Notes: generated from the letters alone by a model not told the origin. A DNA stretch of 64,000 nt from Candidatus Sulfuritelmatomonas gaucii (GCA_900290245.1 OKRB01000078.1:30817-94816); one strand, 5' to 3'. Positions 26,008-35,567 are shown, counted from the first letter of the stretch. Program-made: numbers and translations.

Positions 26008-28023
26008 ATGCCTGATTTTGTTTACTTGCTGGAAAATCGGCTTTCTGCCGATCAGCGCAACGCTCTCAGTCAGTTGCGTGCTGCCGCCCGCGATGCGGGA
26101 AGCATTCTTTTCCTCACCGGGGACGCGGTCCGGGATCTCACCAGTGGTCACGCCGTCAGAGACCTTGAGCTTGCGATTCACGGAAATGCCCTTAAGCTCA
26201 AGAAACCATTAGAAAAAATGGGCGGAAAAGTCTGGGGAGAAGAAGAGGCTACGCGCAGCCTGTATCTCTGCTTTCCGGGCACGGTTCGCGTTGACCTGGT
26301 GAGCACGCACGCCGTTGAGTATCCCAAGCCGGGCAAGCCCGTCTATCGGTTTGCATCCATCCAGGAAGACCTGCGCCGTCGGGATTTTACGGTAAATTCC
26401 ATGGCCATCTCGCTGAACGAGGGTTCGTACGGCCTGCTGATGGACCCGTTGAACGGCGCAGCGGACGTTGAGGCGCGGATTCTGCGTCTGGTGTCGAACT
26501 ATGGGTTCATTGAGGACCCGTCTCTGATGATCCGCGCGATTCGATATCGCGCCCGGTTGAGCTGGGAGATGGATGCCCGGACGCAGGCTCGTTATGACAA
26601 CGCCAAAACCGAGGGAACAATCGAATTCCTGTCGACCCATGCCCGCAGCCAGGAACTGGAACAGATCGGCCACGAGGAGGAAGGGCTAAAGGTATTGCGC
26701 GCGCTCGAGGCCGAGGGTTGGATGAAGGTGCTATTTCCGGCGTGGACCTCGGCCAAAGCGGATGAAGCGAAGCTTACCGCGCTCCACGACCTTGCGGTGG
26801 AACTACTGGTGCAGGGGGTTCACCCTGATATGTCGGCGGCGCAAATGCAATTGCTGACCGCCAAGATGCAATCGAAAGATCTGTCTGCACTCAAGAAGGC
26901 GCTGTTACGTCCCGGCTTCGTCTCGGAATGGAACGAATTGGACCGGCAGGCATCAGGCTTTGCCAAGGTGCTGCTTTCCAAGCAGAATGCGAAGCCTTCC
27001 GCGAGTTACAAGCTGTTCATGAGCTATGATCCAGAAGCAATTCTATGGCTTGGTTTTACCAGCAAAGATAAAGCAGTGCAGGAGCGCTTTAATCAGTTCC
27101 TCAAGGTCTGGCCTGAATTCCGCCAGCGGATTCCCTATTTGCTCATGCAGGAGATGCGCATCACGCCTGAACTGCCCAGCTATTCGGAAGTTGTCCAGAA
27201 GATCTTTCTCCAGTTGATCGACGGGCACCTGACAACACCGGAACAGATGCGAGCTTTCCTGGAATCGTTCTCTCCGCCCGCACCTCCGCCCCAGGTGACC
27301 ATCAAGCGAACGAGGGCGCGGCGCTCCGAGGCGCGGGTGAAAGAACCGGCATTCGAGGAAGAATCGGAGGCCGAGGAGGGTATGGCAGCAGAAGAAGATC
27401 TGGAACCGATCGGCGCCGACGACGAAGAACTCGATATGGTACTGCCCAAGGGCGCGCTGGCCGTGGACATTGAGGACGAAGAAGAGGGCGAGGACGAGGA
27501 CGACCTGGAGGGCGAAGAGGAAAAAGCGGCCGGCGCAGGGAAGAAGCGCGGCGCAGCTCCGGCGGCTGAGACGAAAGGCCAAAAGGCTTCCGCCGGCAAA
27601 GGGGCAAAGCCGCAAACCGCAAAGGTGGAGACCGCTCGTGTTACACCGGCAGCAAACGCGAAGTCCTTACCAGCGGCTGCGCCAAAGACGGCAGCGGCCA
27701 AACCCGCTGTGGCTCCCATGAAGGCTGCACCAGTCGTCGCGCAAAAGGCAGCCGCAGCGAAACCCGCTGTGGCTCCCACGAAGGCAAAACCCGCTGCTCC
27801 GAAACCACGGACCGTTCCGACCAAAAAGCCGACACCCATTGCAGCAAAAACCGCGAAGGGGAGTAAGCCCGCCGCGAAGCCGAAGCCTGCGGCCAAGGCG
27901 ATTGCGAAAATAGCTGCCAAGCCGACCGGCAAACTCAAGCCATCGCGCCCGCACGCGAAACCGGCGAAAAAGGCGCACGCCAAACCGTCTAAACCCGCGG
28001 CGCGAGTGTCAAAGAAGCGCTGA
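26008..28023 (+). CDS. CCA/poly(A)-polymerase-like nucleotidyltransferase with acidic and histone-H1-like tail
   Basis: 671 residues. Residues 1-430 form a class II tRNA nucleotidyltransferase/poly(A) polymerase core: TGDAVRDLTSG near 37-47, RRDFTVNSMA at 124-133 and a helical neck (GFIEDPSLMIRAIRYRARL). The catalytic pair reads D52-L-E54 where the family normally has Asp-x-Asp, and the first glycine pair reads Gly-Asp; a third acid at D96 is present. About residues 448-510 are strongly acidic, followed by a Lys/Ala/Pro tail (about 515-671) resembling eukaryotic histone H1 or bacterial Hc1-like tails. Such a tail suggests nucleic-acid binding. Whether it still adds nucleotides is open. Confidence 0.8.
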   Translation: MPDFVYLLENRLSADQRNALSQLRAAARDAGSILFLTGDAVRDLTSGHAVRDLELAIHGNALKLKKPLEKMGGKVWGEEEATRSLYLCFPGTVRVDLVSTHAVEYPKPGKPVYRFASIQEDLRRRDFTVNSMAISLNEGSYGLLMDPLNGAADVEARILRLVSNYGFIEDPSLMIRAIRYRARLSWEMDARTQARYDNAKTEGTIEFLSTHARSQELEQIGHEEEGLKVLRALEAEGWMKVLFPAWTSAKADEAKLTALHDLAVELLVQGVHPDMSAAQMQLLTAKMQSKDLSALKKALLRPGFVSEWNELDRQASGFAKVLLSKQNAKPSASYKLFMSYDPEAILWLGFTSKDKAVQERFNQFLKVWPEFRQRIPYLLMQEMRITPELPSYSEVVQKIFLQLIDGHLTTPEQMRAFLESFSPPAPPPQVTIKRTRARRSEARVKEPAFEEESEAEEGMAAEEDLEPIGADDEELDMVLPKGALAVDIEDEEEGEDEDDLEGEEEKAAGAGKKRGAAPAAETKGQKASAGKGAKPQTAKVETARVTPAANAKSLPAAAPKTAAAKPAVAPMKAAPVVAQKAAAAKPAVAPTKAKPAAPKPRTVPTKKPTPIAAKTAKGSKPAAKPKPAAKAIAKIAAKPTGKLKPSRPHAKPAKKAHAKPSKPAARVSKKR

Positions 28024-28161
28024 AACAATCACAATTCAATGACCTGGCGATACCACCATCCTGTTGTGTGAAATGCGATAGGGACGGGCTCGCAATTTGG
28101 GCAACGCACCGCCGGGTCCGGCGTCTAATCCAGAAGTGCCGCGTCGTCGGCAAATTACTGG

Positions 28162-29396
28162 ATGCAACCTACACGTCCCGAACGCCGCCCTGAGCTCGAC
28201 GCCTTGCGTGGGCTTTTTCTTGTGTGGATGACACTGACTCATCTGCCTACGCATTTCAGCGATTTGATGAACAATCCTTTCGGGTTTTTTCATCGGCGGA
28301 GGGGTTCGTCATTATTTCGGCGGTGCTGGTGGGCCGGCTTACGATTCGCGAAACGCACGAGAATGCGACCGGAGTCCGCCTCCGCCTGTGGAAGCGTACA
28401 CTCCAAATCTACGGCTATCACCTGTTGATGCTTGCGCTGGCGTTCACCGTCGCAGCGGCGTTCGCGGTTCACACGCACAGGGCGGCCATCAGCAATTTAC
28501 TCAACTTCTATCTGGTACATCCGGTGGTAGCGATCGTGGGCTCCGTGCTGCTTCTCTATTGCCCGCCTCTGCTGGATATTCTGCCGATGTACGTGACATT
28601 CCTCTTTTTCACGCTGGTGCTGCTTACGGCCGCGGTTCGCTTCGGGTGGCGGCGCATTCTTCTGGCCAGCGGAGTTGTATGGACGCTTGCCCAGTTCGGC
28701 CTGCGCGACCTGGTTCACAACTGGATCGTCCATCTCACGCATCTCCAGATTCCGCTGCAGGAGACTGGCTCCTTCAATCTGTTCGCATGGCAAGCGATCT
28801 GGATTGCGGGACTCTGGCTCGGCGCCCGGTTAGCCTTTCATAAACCGATCCTGCGCAAAGTTCCCGGCTGGGTGGCTGCGTGTTGTTGCTTCATCTGCCT
28901 GTTCTTCATTGGGGTTCGTTACAGTTGGCTGGGCCCCCATCTCACACAACAGGCTTTCGGTATCCAGCTCGACAAGTGGCAGCTCGGGCCGTTGCGGATG
29001 GTCAACATGGTGTCGTTCGCGATCGTTCTTTACTGGATGCGGAAGTACCTGCTGCAATGGGTGGCGACAGAGCCGTTTCTTACGCTGGGCAAGGCGTCGC
29101 TCCATGTTTTTTGCACGCACGTCGTTTTCGTCTTCATCGGCCTCGCTTTCCTGGTTCGCGATGTTGGCCAGGACGTCTCCGCCCCCGCCGAGCAGCTTCA
29201 CGGCGCTTCTGCCGCCATCCTGCTGCTGGTCACGTTCACAGGATTGATCCTGGTCGCCATCCGCCAGGTCCGCAAGCGGCGGTCCAGCCGCCGGGGCCCT
29301 CCACCGCAGAGTAAGACTCCGGAATCGACAAGTGAGCCTGAAGCCGGCGAACCTCAGAGCTGTGCAGAACTCACGGCAACGGATTCGGCTGCCTGA
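28162..29396 (+). pseudogene. opgC: OpgC-family membrane acyltransferase, frameshifted at a poly-T tract
   Basis: The N-terminus starts at ATG 28162 (PELDALRGLFLVWMTLTHLP, the OpgC first helix with its conserved Arg and His) and reads to NNPFGFF. The remainder, SSAEGFVIISAVLVGRL through about nine further helices, continues in the -1 frame to a stop at 29396. The break falls in six T residues at 28285-28290; seven would restore one frame of about 411 residues. OpgC proteins transfer succinyl groups to periplasmic glucans. A second in-frame ATG at 28224 could give a product lacking helix 1. Sequencing error, slippage-controlled expression and true loss are all possible. Confidence 0.78.
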
Positions 29397-29601
29397 TCTT
29401 CGGCGCCTAGCGGTTGCCCGATCATGATGTGCAACGGCGGAGTCACGTTCGTTTCAAGTTCGATCCCATTTATCGAGGCTTACGGGCCCCAAATTCATCA
29501 AACGTTTGCATTCTATTTGCCTCGTTGCATTACTCTGTTCTTGGTTCCCTGCGGTCGACGCATCCCGAGCATTGAAAGGCCGCGGGACGAGGACTGACAG
29601 T

Positions 29602-30300
29602 TTGAGCCAATCCGTATTTGTTCTGGAAGATGACGCCGATATCGCGCGGCTGGTGCAACATCACCTTGAAGCGGCAGGATTCGAGGCCCGCCTCTATTAC
29701 ACCCCGACTAGCGTGATACCCGACGCTGAACGTAAACCACCCGCCTTGTTTCTTCTCGACATCATGGTCCCCGGCGGGGACGGGCTGGATGTGTGCCGGC
29801 GTTTGCGCAATCACGCCGGCCTCTCCACGATTCCGATTATTTTTCTGACCGCGCGCGCGGGTGAAAACGACCGCGTTCTCGGTCTTGAGCTGGGCGCCGA
29901 CGATTACATTACCAAGCCTTTTTCGACGCGCGAACTGGTTGCCCGGGTCAAAGCTGTCCTGCGCCGTTTTGAGCGACCCACCACGCCCTCCATCATCAGT
30001 TTTGAAGAGGTCATCATCGACGCGGGCGCGATGCAGCTTAAGGTTCGCGGCGAGCTTACTACAACTACAGCGACGGAGTTTCGCCTGCTCGACTATCTTG
30101 CACGGCATCCCGGGCGCGTCTTCAGCCGCGATCATCTTCTTGACGCGGTGTGGGGCGACGCCCGCTTCGTCACTCCCCGGTCTGTGGACGTGTATGTACG
30201 CCGTATCCGTGAGAAAATCGAGATCGACCCAGAAAATCCGCGCTATCTGAAGACCGTGCGCGGGGCCGGGTATCGCTTCGAACTACCCAAAGGCGAATAA
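29602..30300 (+). CDS. Two-component response regulator, OmpR/PhoB family
   Basis: 232 residues from TTG 29602, preferred because it has GAGGA about ten bases upstream and places the receiver domain at the N-terminus; the frame is open to ATG 29506. Receiver residues: D10/D11, phospho-acceptor D53 (LLDIMVPGG), T83 and K105 (KPF). The C-terminal winged helix (RVFSRDHLLDAVWGDARF, RSVDVYVRRIREKIE, KTVRGAGYRF) is the PhoB/OmpR DNA-binding type. The kinase gene follows 121 bp later. PhoB-like control of phosphate genes is plausible given pstS at 35.8 kb but not proven. Confidence 0.88.
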   Translation: MSQSVFVLEDDADIARLVQHHLEAAGFEARLYYTPTSVIPDAERKPPALFLLDIMVPGGDGLDVCRRLRNHAGLSTIPIIFLTARAGENDRVLGLELGADDYITKPFSTRELVARVKAVLRRFERPTTPSIISFEEVIIDAGAMQLKVRGELTTTTATEFRLLDYLARHPGRVFSRDHLLDAVWGDARFVTPRSVDVYVRRIREKIEIDPENPRYLKTVRGAGYRFELPKGE

Positions 30301-30308
30301 AAGCAAGA

Positions 30309-30415
30309 CGCTAGCCTCCAGCTTCTAGCCAGTGAACGCTGGGATCAGTCGTCGCATGAAACCCGCAATCATCGCAAGGGCAGAAAAGGAGCTAGCAGCT
30401 AGAAGCTAGAAGCTG
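30309..30415. repeat. Intergenic repeat with AGCTTCTAGC-type inverted copies
   Basis: Between the regulator and kinase genes, AGCTTCTAGC at 30320-30329 is mirrored by GCTAGAAGCT at 30398-30407 and again at 30405-30414. The 19-mer GAGCTAGCAGCTAGAAGCT at 30389-30407 recurs exactly, in inverse orientation, at 48902-48920. It can fold into a stem-loop in the message and ends just before the kinase start at 30422. Confidence 0.7.
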
Positions 30416-30421
30416 TTTTCT

Positions 30422-31855
30422 ATGACCTCCAAAGTATTCACCAAGCTGCTCGGGCTTTTCATCCTCCTCCTCGTTGCGCAAACGGTGGTGATGGAATTCA
30501 TTTTTCACAGCTTTGTGGAGCATGCGGAGTCAGGCACGATGCGTTCGATTGGACGTGAAGCTTTGTGGGCCGGCTGCATCGCACTGGCCATTGCCATTCC
30601 GCTGGCAGCCTGGGTGGCGAGCCGGCTCTCCCATCGCCTGCAGCGCGTCGTGGATTTTGCCCGCCGCATCGCGGGTGGGGAACTCTCCGCGCGCCTTCCC
30701 GCCGAAGGCAAGGACGAACTCTCGCTGATGGAGTCGGCCCTCAATCAGACCGCCGAGCGCCTCGGCAACAACTTCACCGAGCTCGAAAGCGGGCGCGACG
30801 AACTGGCGGTGATGCTCGACTCGATGCAGGAGGCCGTGGTTGCGATCACTCCATCGGGATACATCCGGTGGTCAAACGCCGTGATGCAGAGTATCGCCGG
30901 CCCACGCCTGGTCGCCGGCCGGCCACTGGTTCACTCCGTTCGCGATCCGGAGCTACTCGCATGCGTCCGCGGCGTGCTTGAACGGCGCGAACTCTGCGTT
31001 GGCCGCGCCAGCCTGCTCGCTCCCGGGCGCGTCTTCGAGATCAATGCCGCCCCGCTGCCCTCCGGCGGCGCGCTGGTTGTCCTTCACGACGTGACCAGCA
31101 TCGAGATTGCGCAAAAATCACGGCGCGAATTCGTGGCCAACGTCAGTCACGAACTGCGCACGCCGCTCACTTCGATCCAGGGCTATGTTGAAACCCTTAT
31201 CGAAGATCCCAACCCGAGCCCCGAAACTACTTTGGAATTTCTCGGCGTGATCCTGAAGAACGCCAGCCGCATGAACCGGCTCACTGAAGATCTGCTGGCC
31301 CTGGCCAGCGTGGAGAGCCCGGATTACAAGCTCTCGCTCCAGCCTGTGCGCGCCAGCGTTCTGCTGCAGGACGCCATTGATTCGCTCGGCGGCATGGTCG
31401 TGGATTCCGGCGTGAAGCTGCAGTCGGCCGGCGCGCCCGACTCGCTGGTGATGGCCGATCCCGACGCCATGCACCAGGTTTTCGGCAACCTGATGGAGAA
31501 CGCGCTCAAATACGCGCAATCCGGCCAGCGCATCCGCACCGGCGCGCGCCAGCTTGCATCTGAAGTGCAGTTCACCATTCAAGATTTCGGCCCCGGCATC
31601 GCATCAGAGCATCTCGAGCGCATCTTCGAGCGCTTCTACCGCGTCGACAAGGCGCGTTCGCGTGAATCTGGAGGCACGGGACTCGGCTTGGCCATCGTTA
31701 AGCACATCGTGCAGGCCCATGGCGGGCGCATCTGGGCTGAAAGTGAGCTTGGCAATGGAGCCAGCTTCCACTTCACGCTGCCGCTGGCGCCTGCTCCGCA
31801 AAGCGCGCCACAGCCGCAGCCCGCGCAGCAAACGCCAGCGACCTCCGGCGTGTGA
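30422..31855 (+). CDS. Sensor histidine kinase, PhoR-like
   Basis: 477 residues. Two N-terminal transmembrane helices (about 8-25 and 47-67) with almost no periplasmic domain, a HAMP region (RLQRVVDFARRIAGGELSAR), a PAS domain (about 125-220), the HisKA box with phospho-acceptor H243 (NVSHELRTPLTS), and an HATPase_c domain with N (NLMENALKYA), G1 (DFGPGI) and G2 (GGTGLGL) boxes. The Ala/Pro/Gln-rich tail is unstructured. The layout and the missing sensor loop match PhoR, which senses phosphate through PstSCAB-PhoU. It pairs with the regulator upstream. Confidence 0.9.
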   Translation: MTSKVFTKLLGLFILLLVAQTVVMEFIFHSFVEHAESGTMRSIGREALWAGCIALAIAIPLAAWVASRLSHRLQRVVDFARRIAGGELSARLPAEGKDELSLMESALNQTAERLGNNFTELESGRDELAVMLDSMQEAVVAITPSGYIRWSNAVMQSIAGPRLVAGRPLVHSVRDPELLACVRGVLERRELCVGRASLLAPGRVFEINAAPLPSGGALVVLHDVTSIEIAQKSRREFVANVSHELRTPLTSIQGYVETLIEDPNPSPETTLEFLGVILKNASRMNRLTEDLLALASVESPDYKLSLQPVRASVLLQDAIDSLGGMVVDSGVKLQSAGAPDSLVMADPDAMHQVFGNLMENALKYAQSGQRIRTGARQLASEVQFTIQDFGPGIASEHLERIFERFYRVDKARSRESGGTGLGLAIVKHIVQAHGGRIWAESELGNGASFHFTLPLAPAPQSAPQPQPAQQTPATSGV

Positions 31856-31870
31856 CCGGGCGCCGGAGGT
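31841..31870 (+). terminator. Hairpin overlapping the kinase stop codon
   Basis: ACCTCCGGCG at 31841-31850 pairs perfectly with CGCCGGAGGT at 31861-31870 around a 10-nt loop that contains the kinase stop codon. It separates the kinase from the convergent TonB receptor gene. No T-run follows, so it may be a bidirectional Rho-independent-like block or a processing stem. Confidence 0.45.
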
Positions 31871-31918
31871 GTCAGCGCTCCAGGACCTGGTCAGAAGGCT
31901 ACGCCGCTTCCGCGAAGG

Positions 31919-34288
31919 CTAACGAATCACGAGGCGCACGCCAAAGTTGGGAAAGATGGAGATCTGGTACAACTCCTGCACCGGAACGGAGGTGTGCCAG
32001 GTGTTGAAGCGCGGCATCCACACGTAGGAGAGGAAATTCGACCGATTGAGGAGATTCTCGACTCCGCCGCAGAATTCGAGGCGGAACCCGTGCAGCGCGA
32101 CGTCCTTGTTGATCTGCGCGTCGAGCCGGCTGTAGTAGGGGGCGCGAAGCGCGTTCATTTGCACAACGTCGTAGATGGGACGGTTCTGGGCCATGGAATC
32201 GGGAAGGTCGAAGGGCGTGTAGGGACGGCCGGTTGTGTATCCGTAGCGGCCAGAGATTTCGTAGCCGTGCCCAAGGCGCTCGAGCGCTGCCGCATTCACA
32301 ATCCACGGGTAGTCGAAGTTGCTTGGCCTGGGGATTCCATCTAGCCCGGCGAATTTAGCGCGCGCATAGGCTGCCGACGCGCGCATAGTGAAACGCGATC
32401 GAATGCGCGTGATGTCTGAGACCTCGATTCCAGCAGAACTGCCGCGGCCTGCGCTGTTCATCGGCAGCCACACGAACTGCTGCCCGAGCATGTCGACCAT
32501 GTCGTGCAGAGTCACCGAGGGATATTCGGTGGAGGCCGGTGTGTCGCGATATTGCTTGTTGTAAGCTTCCACGCGAATCTGCGATCCCGGCACAAGCGAG
32601 AAGTCGAAGCCGGCGACTTCATGAGTCGCACGCATTGGCTGCATCGAGTGGTTACCCGGATAAGCCACGAGGTACACGTAAGGGGGCATCTGCGCGTACT
32701 GCGCAAACGCAAGATGAAGATCCAAAGATTCTGTGGGCTGGAATCTCATGCTCACGCGCGGAGTCAAAGTGGTATGACTACCGAAGGCAAAGGTCTGCAG
32801 GCGTGTTCCAGCGCTGAACGAGAGGGCATGGGTCGGACGTGCGGAGAGCTGCAGGTAAGAGCCAGTTTCCGCAGTCGAGAAATCCGATGCGAAGGATGTG
32901 GAATCGGATCGGTACGGTGTGGCGGAATAGGGCGAATAGGCGCCGATCGGTTGATCGATGTTGTAGTGCGGCCGTTGGAGCCACAGGGCGCTTCCGGCCG
33001 AGATCGTGACGCGCGACTTTTCCTGCTCGAAGCGGTAACCCACGGTAGTGAATGCCGAATTCGAATGTTCTGAGTAGATCGGGACAGACTGGCTGATAGT
33101 CGCGGGGTCGGGGCAGGTTCCCTGGACGACGGCTGATTCGGCGAGATTGCCCGGATCGAGGATCTGGTCCTGCTGGTGGATATGCTCCAACTGCTCGGAG
33201 TCGCTCGCATCCACCACGGCGAAGGAGTGCGGCGAGTTGGCGTGCCGCCACTCGGCCCCGGTCGTCTCGCGCCACGCGCTGTACTGCGAATTGATGGTGC
33301 TGGTCTCAGCAATGTCGTCCCGACACGGGGTCACAGAGATCGAGTCCCAGCCGGACACATTGAGGAGAGAGAACTGGCCGCCGGAGGGATCGCGATGCCG
33401 GAAACGGGAGAACTCGTTGGTGTAGTCCGGAATTCCGTTCAGGCCCACGTTGTTGCCAACAGTGTCCATGATGCCGTGGTGTGCCGAGGCCAGCAGATCT
33501 CCACCGGCAATCTCCTGCTCGCGAAGTCCTCCAAACCCTTCAATGCCGACGTCACCTTCCACATGTCCTTTCGCCTTGCCTTCATCGAGTGTTCGAATCT
33601 CGGTGACAGACGAAAGGCGTTCGGGAAACGAGGCGTCGTATCCGCCTGTCGACAGTTTCAGGCTCTGGACCATTCCACTGTCGATCATTGGAGCAAAGCC
33701 TCCGGTGGTTCCCAGCGTTGCGATATGGTTGATGTTCGGCACCTCGATCCCGTCGACAAGGAAGAGATTCTCCATGGGGTGCCCGCCGCGAACCAGGAAC
33801 TCATTGCTCATGTCACTGGTGGCAACAACGCCCGGGAGGATTTGCAGAAATCGTGAAAGATCGCCATAGGTGCCAGCTGACGAGACCACCTCGGCGCCCC
33901 CTGCCACGAAAGGCTGCGGCTGGCTGCTGTCCTGCTCTTCCGGCACCCCCTGAACCTCGACCGTGGTTACAAGGGTACTGGGCAAGCCGGGCAGGCCGTC
34001 GAAGAGAGAGGGGGGAGCGGCCGGGGCACGCAGGATCTCGGGCAGTCGCGCGCCGGCTGCGGCTGGTGCACGAGTCACGGGCGACGCCGGCAGACGGCTG
34101 CCGTTGACGACGGAGGTTTCAGCGGCTTCGGCTGCAGACGCATCATTGCTTGCTGCGACGAGAACGAGCGAGGCTTTTGCTGCCGGAGCGGGTTTCCCTG
34201 GCACAAAACTCTGCTGGGGACGAATGGCCGTTGAGGTGGCCACGACGACCACCAGAATGACGCATCGAGCAAGCTGCATTGCACGCAT
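31919..34288 (-). CDS. TonB-dependent receptor-like outer-membrane protein
   Basis: 789 residues. Signal peptide at the N-terminus, an Ala/Pro-rich linker (about 30-110), then a plug domain (GTYGDLSRFLQILPGVVATSD, FLVRGGHPMENLFLVDGIEVP) and a 22-strand-type barrel. The C-terminal strand ends NFGVRLVIR, without the usual final aromatic residue. TonB-dependent receptors import large or scarce nutrients using ExbBD-TonB energy. No SusD-like partner or CarbopepD_reg-like repeat is obvious next to it, so the ligand is unknown. It lies tail-to-tail with the kinase gene and divergently from the fucosidase-like gene. Confidence 0.85.
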   Translation of the reverse strand: MRAMQLARCVILVVVVATSTAIRPQQSFVPGKPAPAAKASLVLVAASNDASAAEAAETSVVNGSRLPASPVTRAPAAAGARLPEILRAPAAPPSLFDGLPGLPSTLVTTVEVQGVPEEQDSSQPQPFVAGGAEVVSSAGTYGDLSRFLQILPGVVATSDMSNEFLVRGGHPMENLFLVDGIEVPNINHIATLGTTGGFAPMIDSGMVQSLKLSTGGYDASFPERLSSVTEIRTLDEGKAKGHVEGDVGIEGFGGLREQEIAGGDLLASAHHGIMDTVGNNVGLNGIPDYTNEFSRFRHRDPSGGQFSLLNVSGWDSISVTPCRDDIAETSTINSQYSAWRETTGAEWRHANSPHSFAVVDASDSEQLEHIHQQDQILDPGNLAESAVVQGTCPDPATISQSVPIYSEHSNSAFTTVGYRFEQEKSRVTISAGSALWLQRPHYNIDQPIGAYSPYSATPYRSDSTSFASDFSTAETGSYLQLSARPTHALSFSAGTRLQTFAFGSHTTLTPRVSMRFQPTESLDLHLAFAQYAQMPPYVYLVAYPGNHSMQPMRATHEVAGFDFSLVPGSQIRVEAYNKQYRDTPASTEYPSVTLHDMVDMLGQQFVWLPMNSAGRGSSAGIEVSDITRIRSRFTMRASAAYARAKFAGLDGIPRPSNFDYPWIVNAAALERLGHGYEISGRYGYTTGRPYTPFDLPDSMAQNRPIYDVVQMNALRAPYYSRLDAQINKDVALHGFRLEFCGGVENLLNRSNFLSYVWMPRFNTWHTSVPVQELYQISIFPNFGVRLVIR

Positions 34289-34472
34289 CTGACCCCTGTG
34301 CCCGGAACACTGCGGTGCAGTCGCCGAGCCATCGGGGTGTGGGGATCATTGGAGAAATCAAAGGGAGGAGGTCATTGGGACGGCCCAAAGGGCTCGATCC
34401 GGCTCGCGGTCAGCGATTAGAGTGAGAATGTCGCGCGGAGATGCCGCTCGCGCGGCAAGGAGTGTTGATGTC

Positions 34473-35567
34473 ATGGGTATTGGGAAGCTCTCACGACGAA
34501 GCCTGATCGCAGGCGCAGCCGAGGCCGCGATTGCAGCCGCATTGCCAATGCGCGGCCTGGCGCAGCCTCAGCAAGCCGGCGACGGCGAATCGCAGCAGCC
34601 CAATGTTGGCTCGGGCCGCGCGCTGTGGATGCAGGATGCACGCTATGCGTGGGGTGTGATGACGCACTACCTGGCCGACTGGCAGGCGCACCTCAACAAG
34701 CTCGATATGACTGTCGATCAGTGGAACAAGATGGTCGACGGATTCGACGCGGAAGGCATGGCAAAGCGCCTCGAGGAGGCGGGGGCAGGGCACTACCAGC
34801 TCAGCATCGGCCAGAACTCCGGTTATTATCTTTCGCCCAACGCTGTGTACGACAGATTCGTTGGAGTCTCACCGAGCCAGTGTTCGCGGCGTGATCTTGT
34901 CGCCGATTTCTATAAGCCCCTGCATCGACGCGACATCAAGCTGATGGTCTACCTGCCCTCTGGCGCGCCCGGCGGAGACCGCGTCGCGCATGAGGCGCTT
35001 GAATGGCAGAACGGGCCATACCGGAACAGCAATTTCCAGCGCAAATGGGAGCAGGTGATCGCCGAGTGGTCGCGCCGTTGGGGGGCTAAGGTCTGCGGCT
35101 GGTGGTTTGATGGCTGCTATTTTCCCAACTCCATGTACCGGTCGGCCGATTCGCCCAACTTCGCGAGCTTTGCGGCCGCTGCGCGCGTGGGCAATCCGGA
35201 TTCTGCGGTTGCGTTCAATCCCGGCGTGATTTACCGGCTGATCTCGGTGAGCCCCGATGAAGATTTCACCGCCGGAGAGATCGACAAACCGGATCTCGCG
35301 ACGGTACGCCGCGCCGCTGATGGCCGCATGGACGGAACGCAGCTCCACATGCTGAGTTTTCTCGGCGAAACCTGGGGCATGGGAGCGCCGCGCTTCAGCG
35401 CTGAACAGGTTGTCGACTACACCGGGAGAATCCGCGACCACGACGGTTCGGTTACCTGGGATGTGCCGGTCGCGCTGGACGGGACCATCGTCGATCCGTT
35501 TTTGGAGCAGCTTGCGGCACTGGGCAAGGCTTTCCCGAGAAAGCTGCCGGCTCCGGTTCCGGCATAA
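34473..35567 (+). CDS. Tat-exported GH29-like (alpha-L-fucosidase-related) protein
   Basis: 364 residues from ATG 34473, which has AAGGAG at 34457-34462. The N-terminus carries a twin-arginine signal (LSRRSLIAGAAEAAIAAALP). The mature part resembles the catalytic barrel of glycoside hydrolase family 29: YAWGVMTHYLADW near the start, GHYQLSIGQNSGYYLSPN and VCGWWFDGCYFP, where the Asp in WFDG aligns with the GH29 nucleophile position. It is shorter than typical GH29 enzymes (about 450 or more) and lacks a C-terminal beta domain. Activity on fucosides is plausible but unproven. Confidence 0.7.
   Translation: MGIGKLSRRSLIAGAAEAAIAAALPMRGLAQPQQAGDGESQQPNVGSGRALWMQDARYAWGVMTHYLADWQAHLNKLDMTVDQWNKMVDGFDAEGMAKRLEEAGAGHYQLSIGQNSGYYLSPNAVYDRFVGVSPSQCSRRDLVADFYKPLHRRDIKLMVYLPSGAPGGDRVAHEALEWQNGPYRNSNFQRKWEQVIAEWSRRWGAKVCGWWFDGCYFPNSMYRSADSPNFASFAAAARVGNPDSAVAFNPGVIYRLISVSPDEDFTAGEIDKPDLATVRRAADGRMDGTQLHMLSFLGETWGMGAPRFSAEQVVDYTGRIRDHDGSVTWDVPVALDGTIVDPFLEQLAALGKAFPRKLPAPVPA

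Noticed and set aside
27640..27800. Repeated AAAKPAVAP-type units looking like a tandem repeat or CRISPR-like array
   Set aside because: Imperfect coding repeats of the low-complexity protein tail with no regular spacers.
27180..28028. Minus-strand frame rich in Ala, Phe, Gly and Ser
   Set aside because: Arises from the complement of the Lys/Ala/Pro and acidic codons of the nucleotidyltransferase tail.
28285..28290. Programmed -1 ribosomal frameshift in opgC
   Set aside because: The tract does not fit the X XXY YYZ heptamer in the needed frame and no downstream stimulatory hairpin was evident; kept only as slippage or error.
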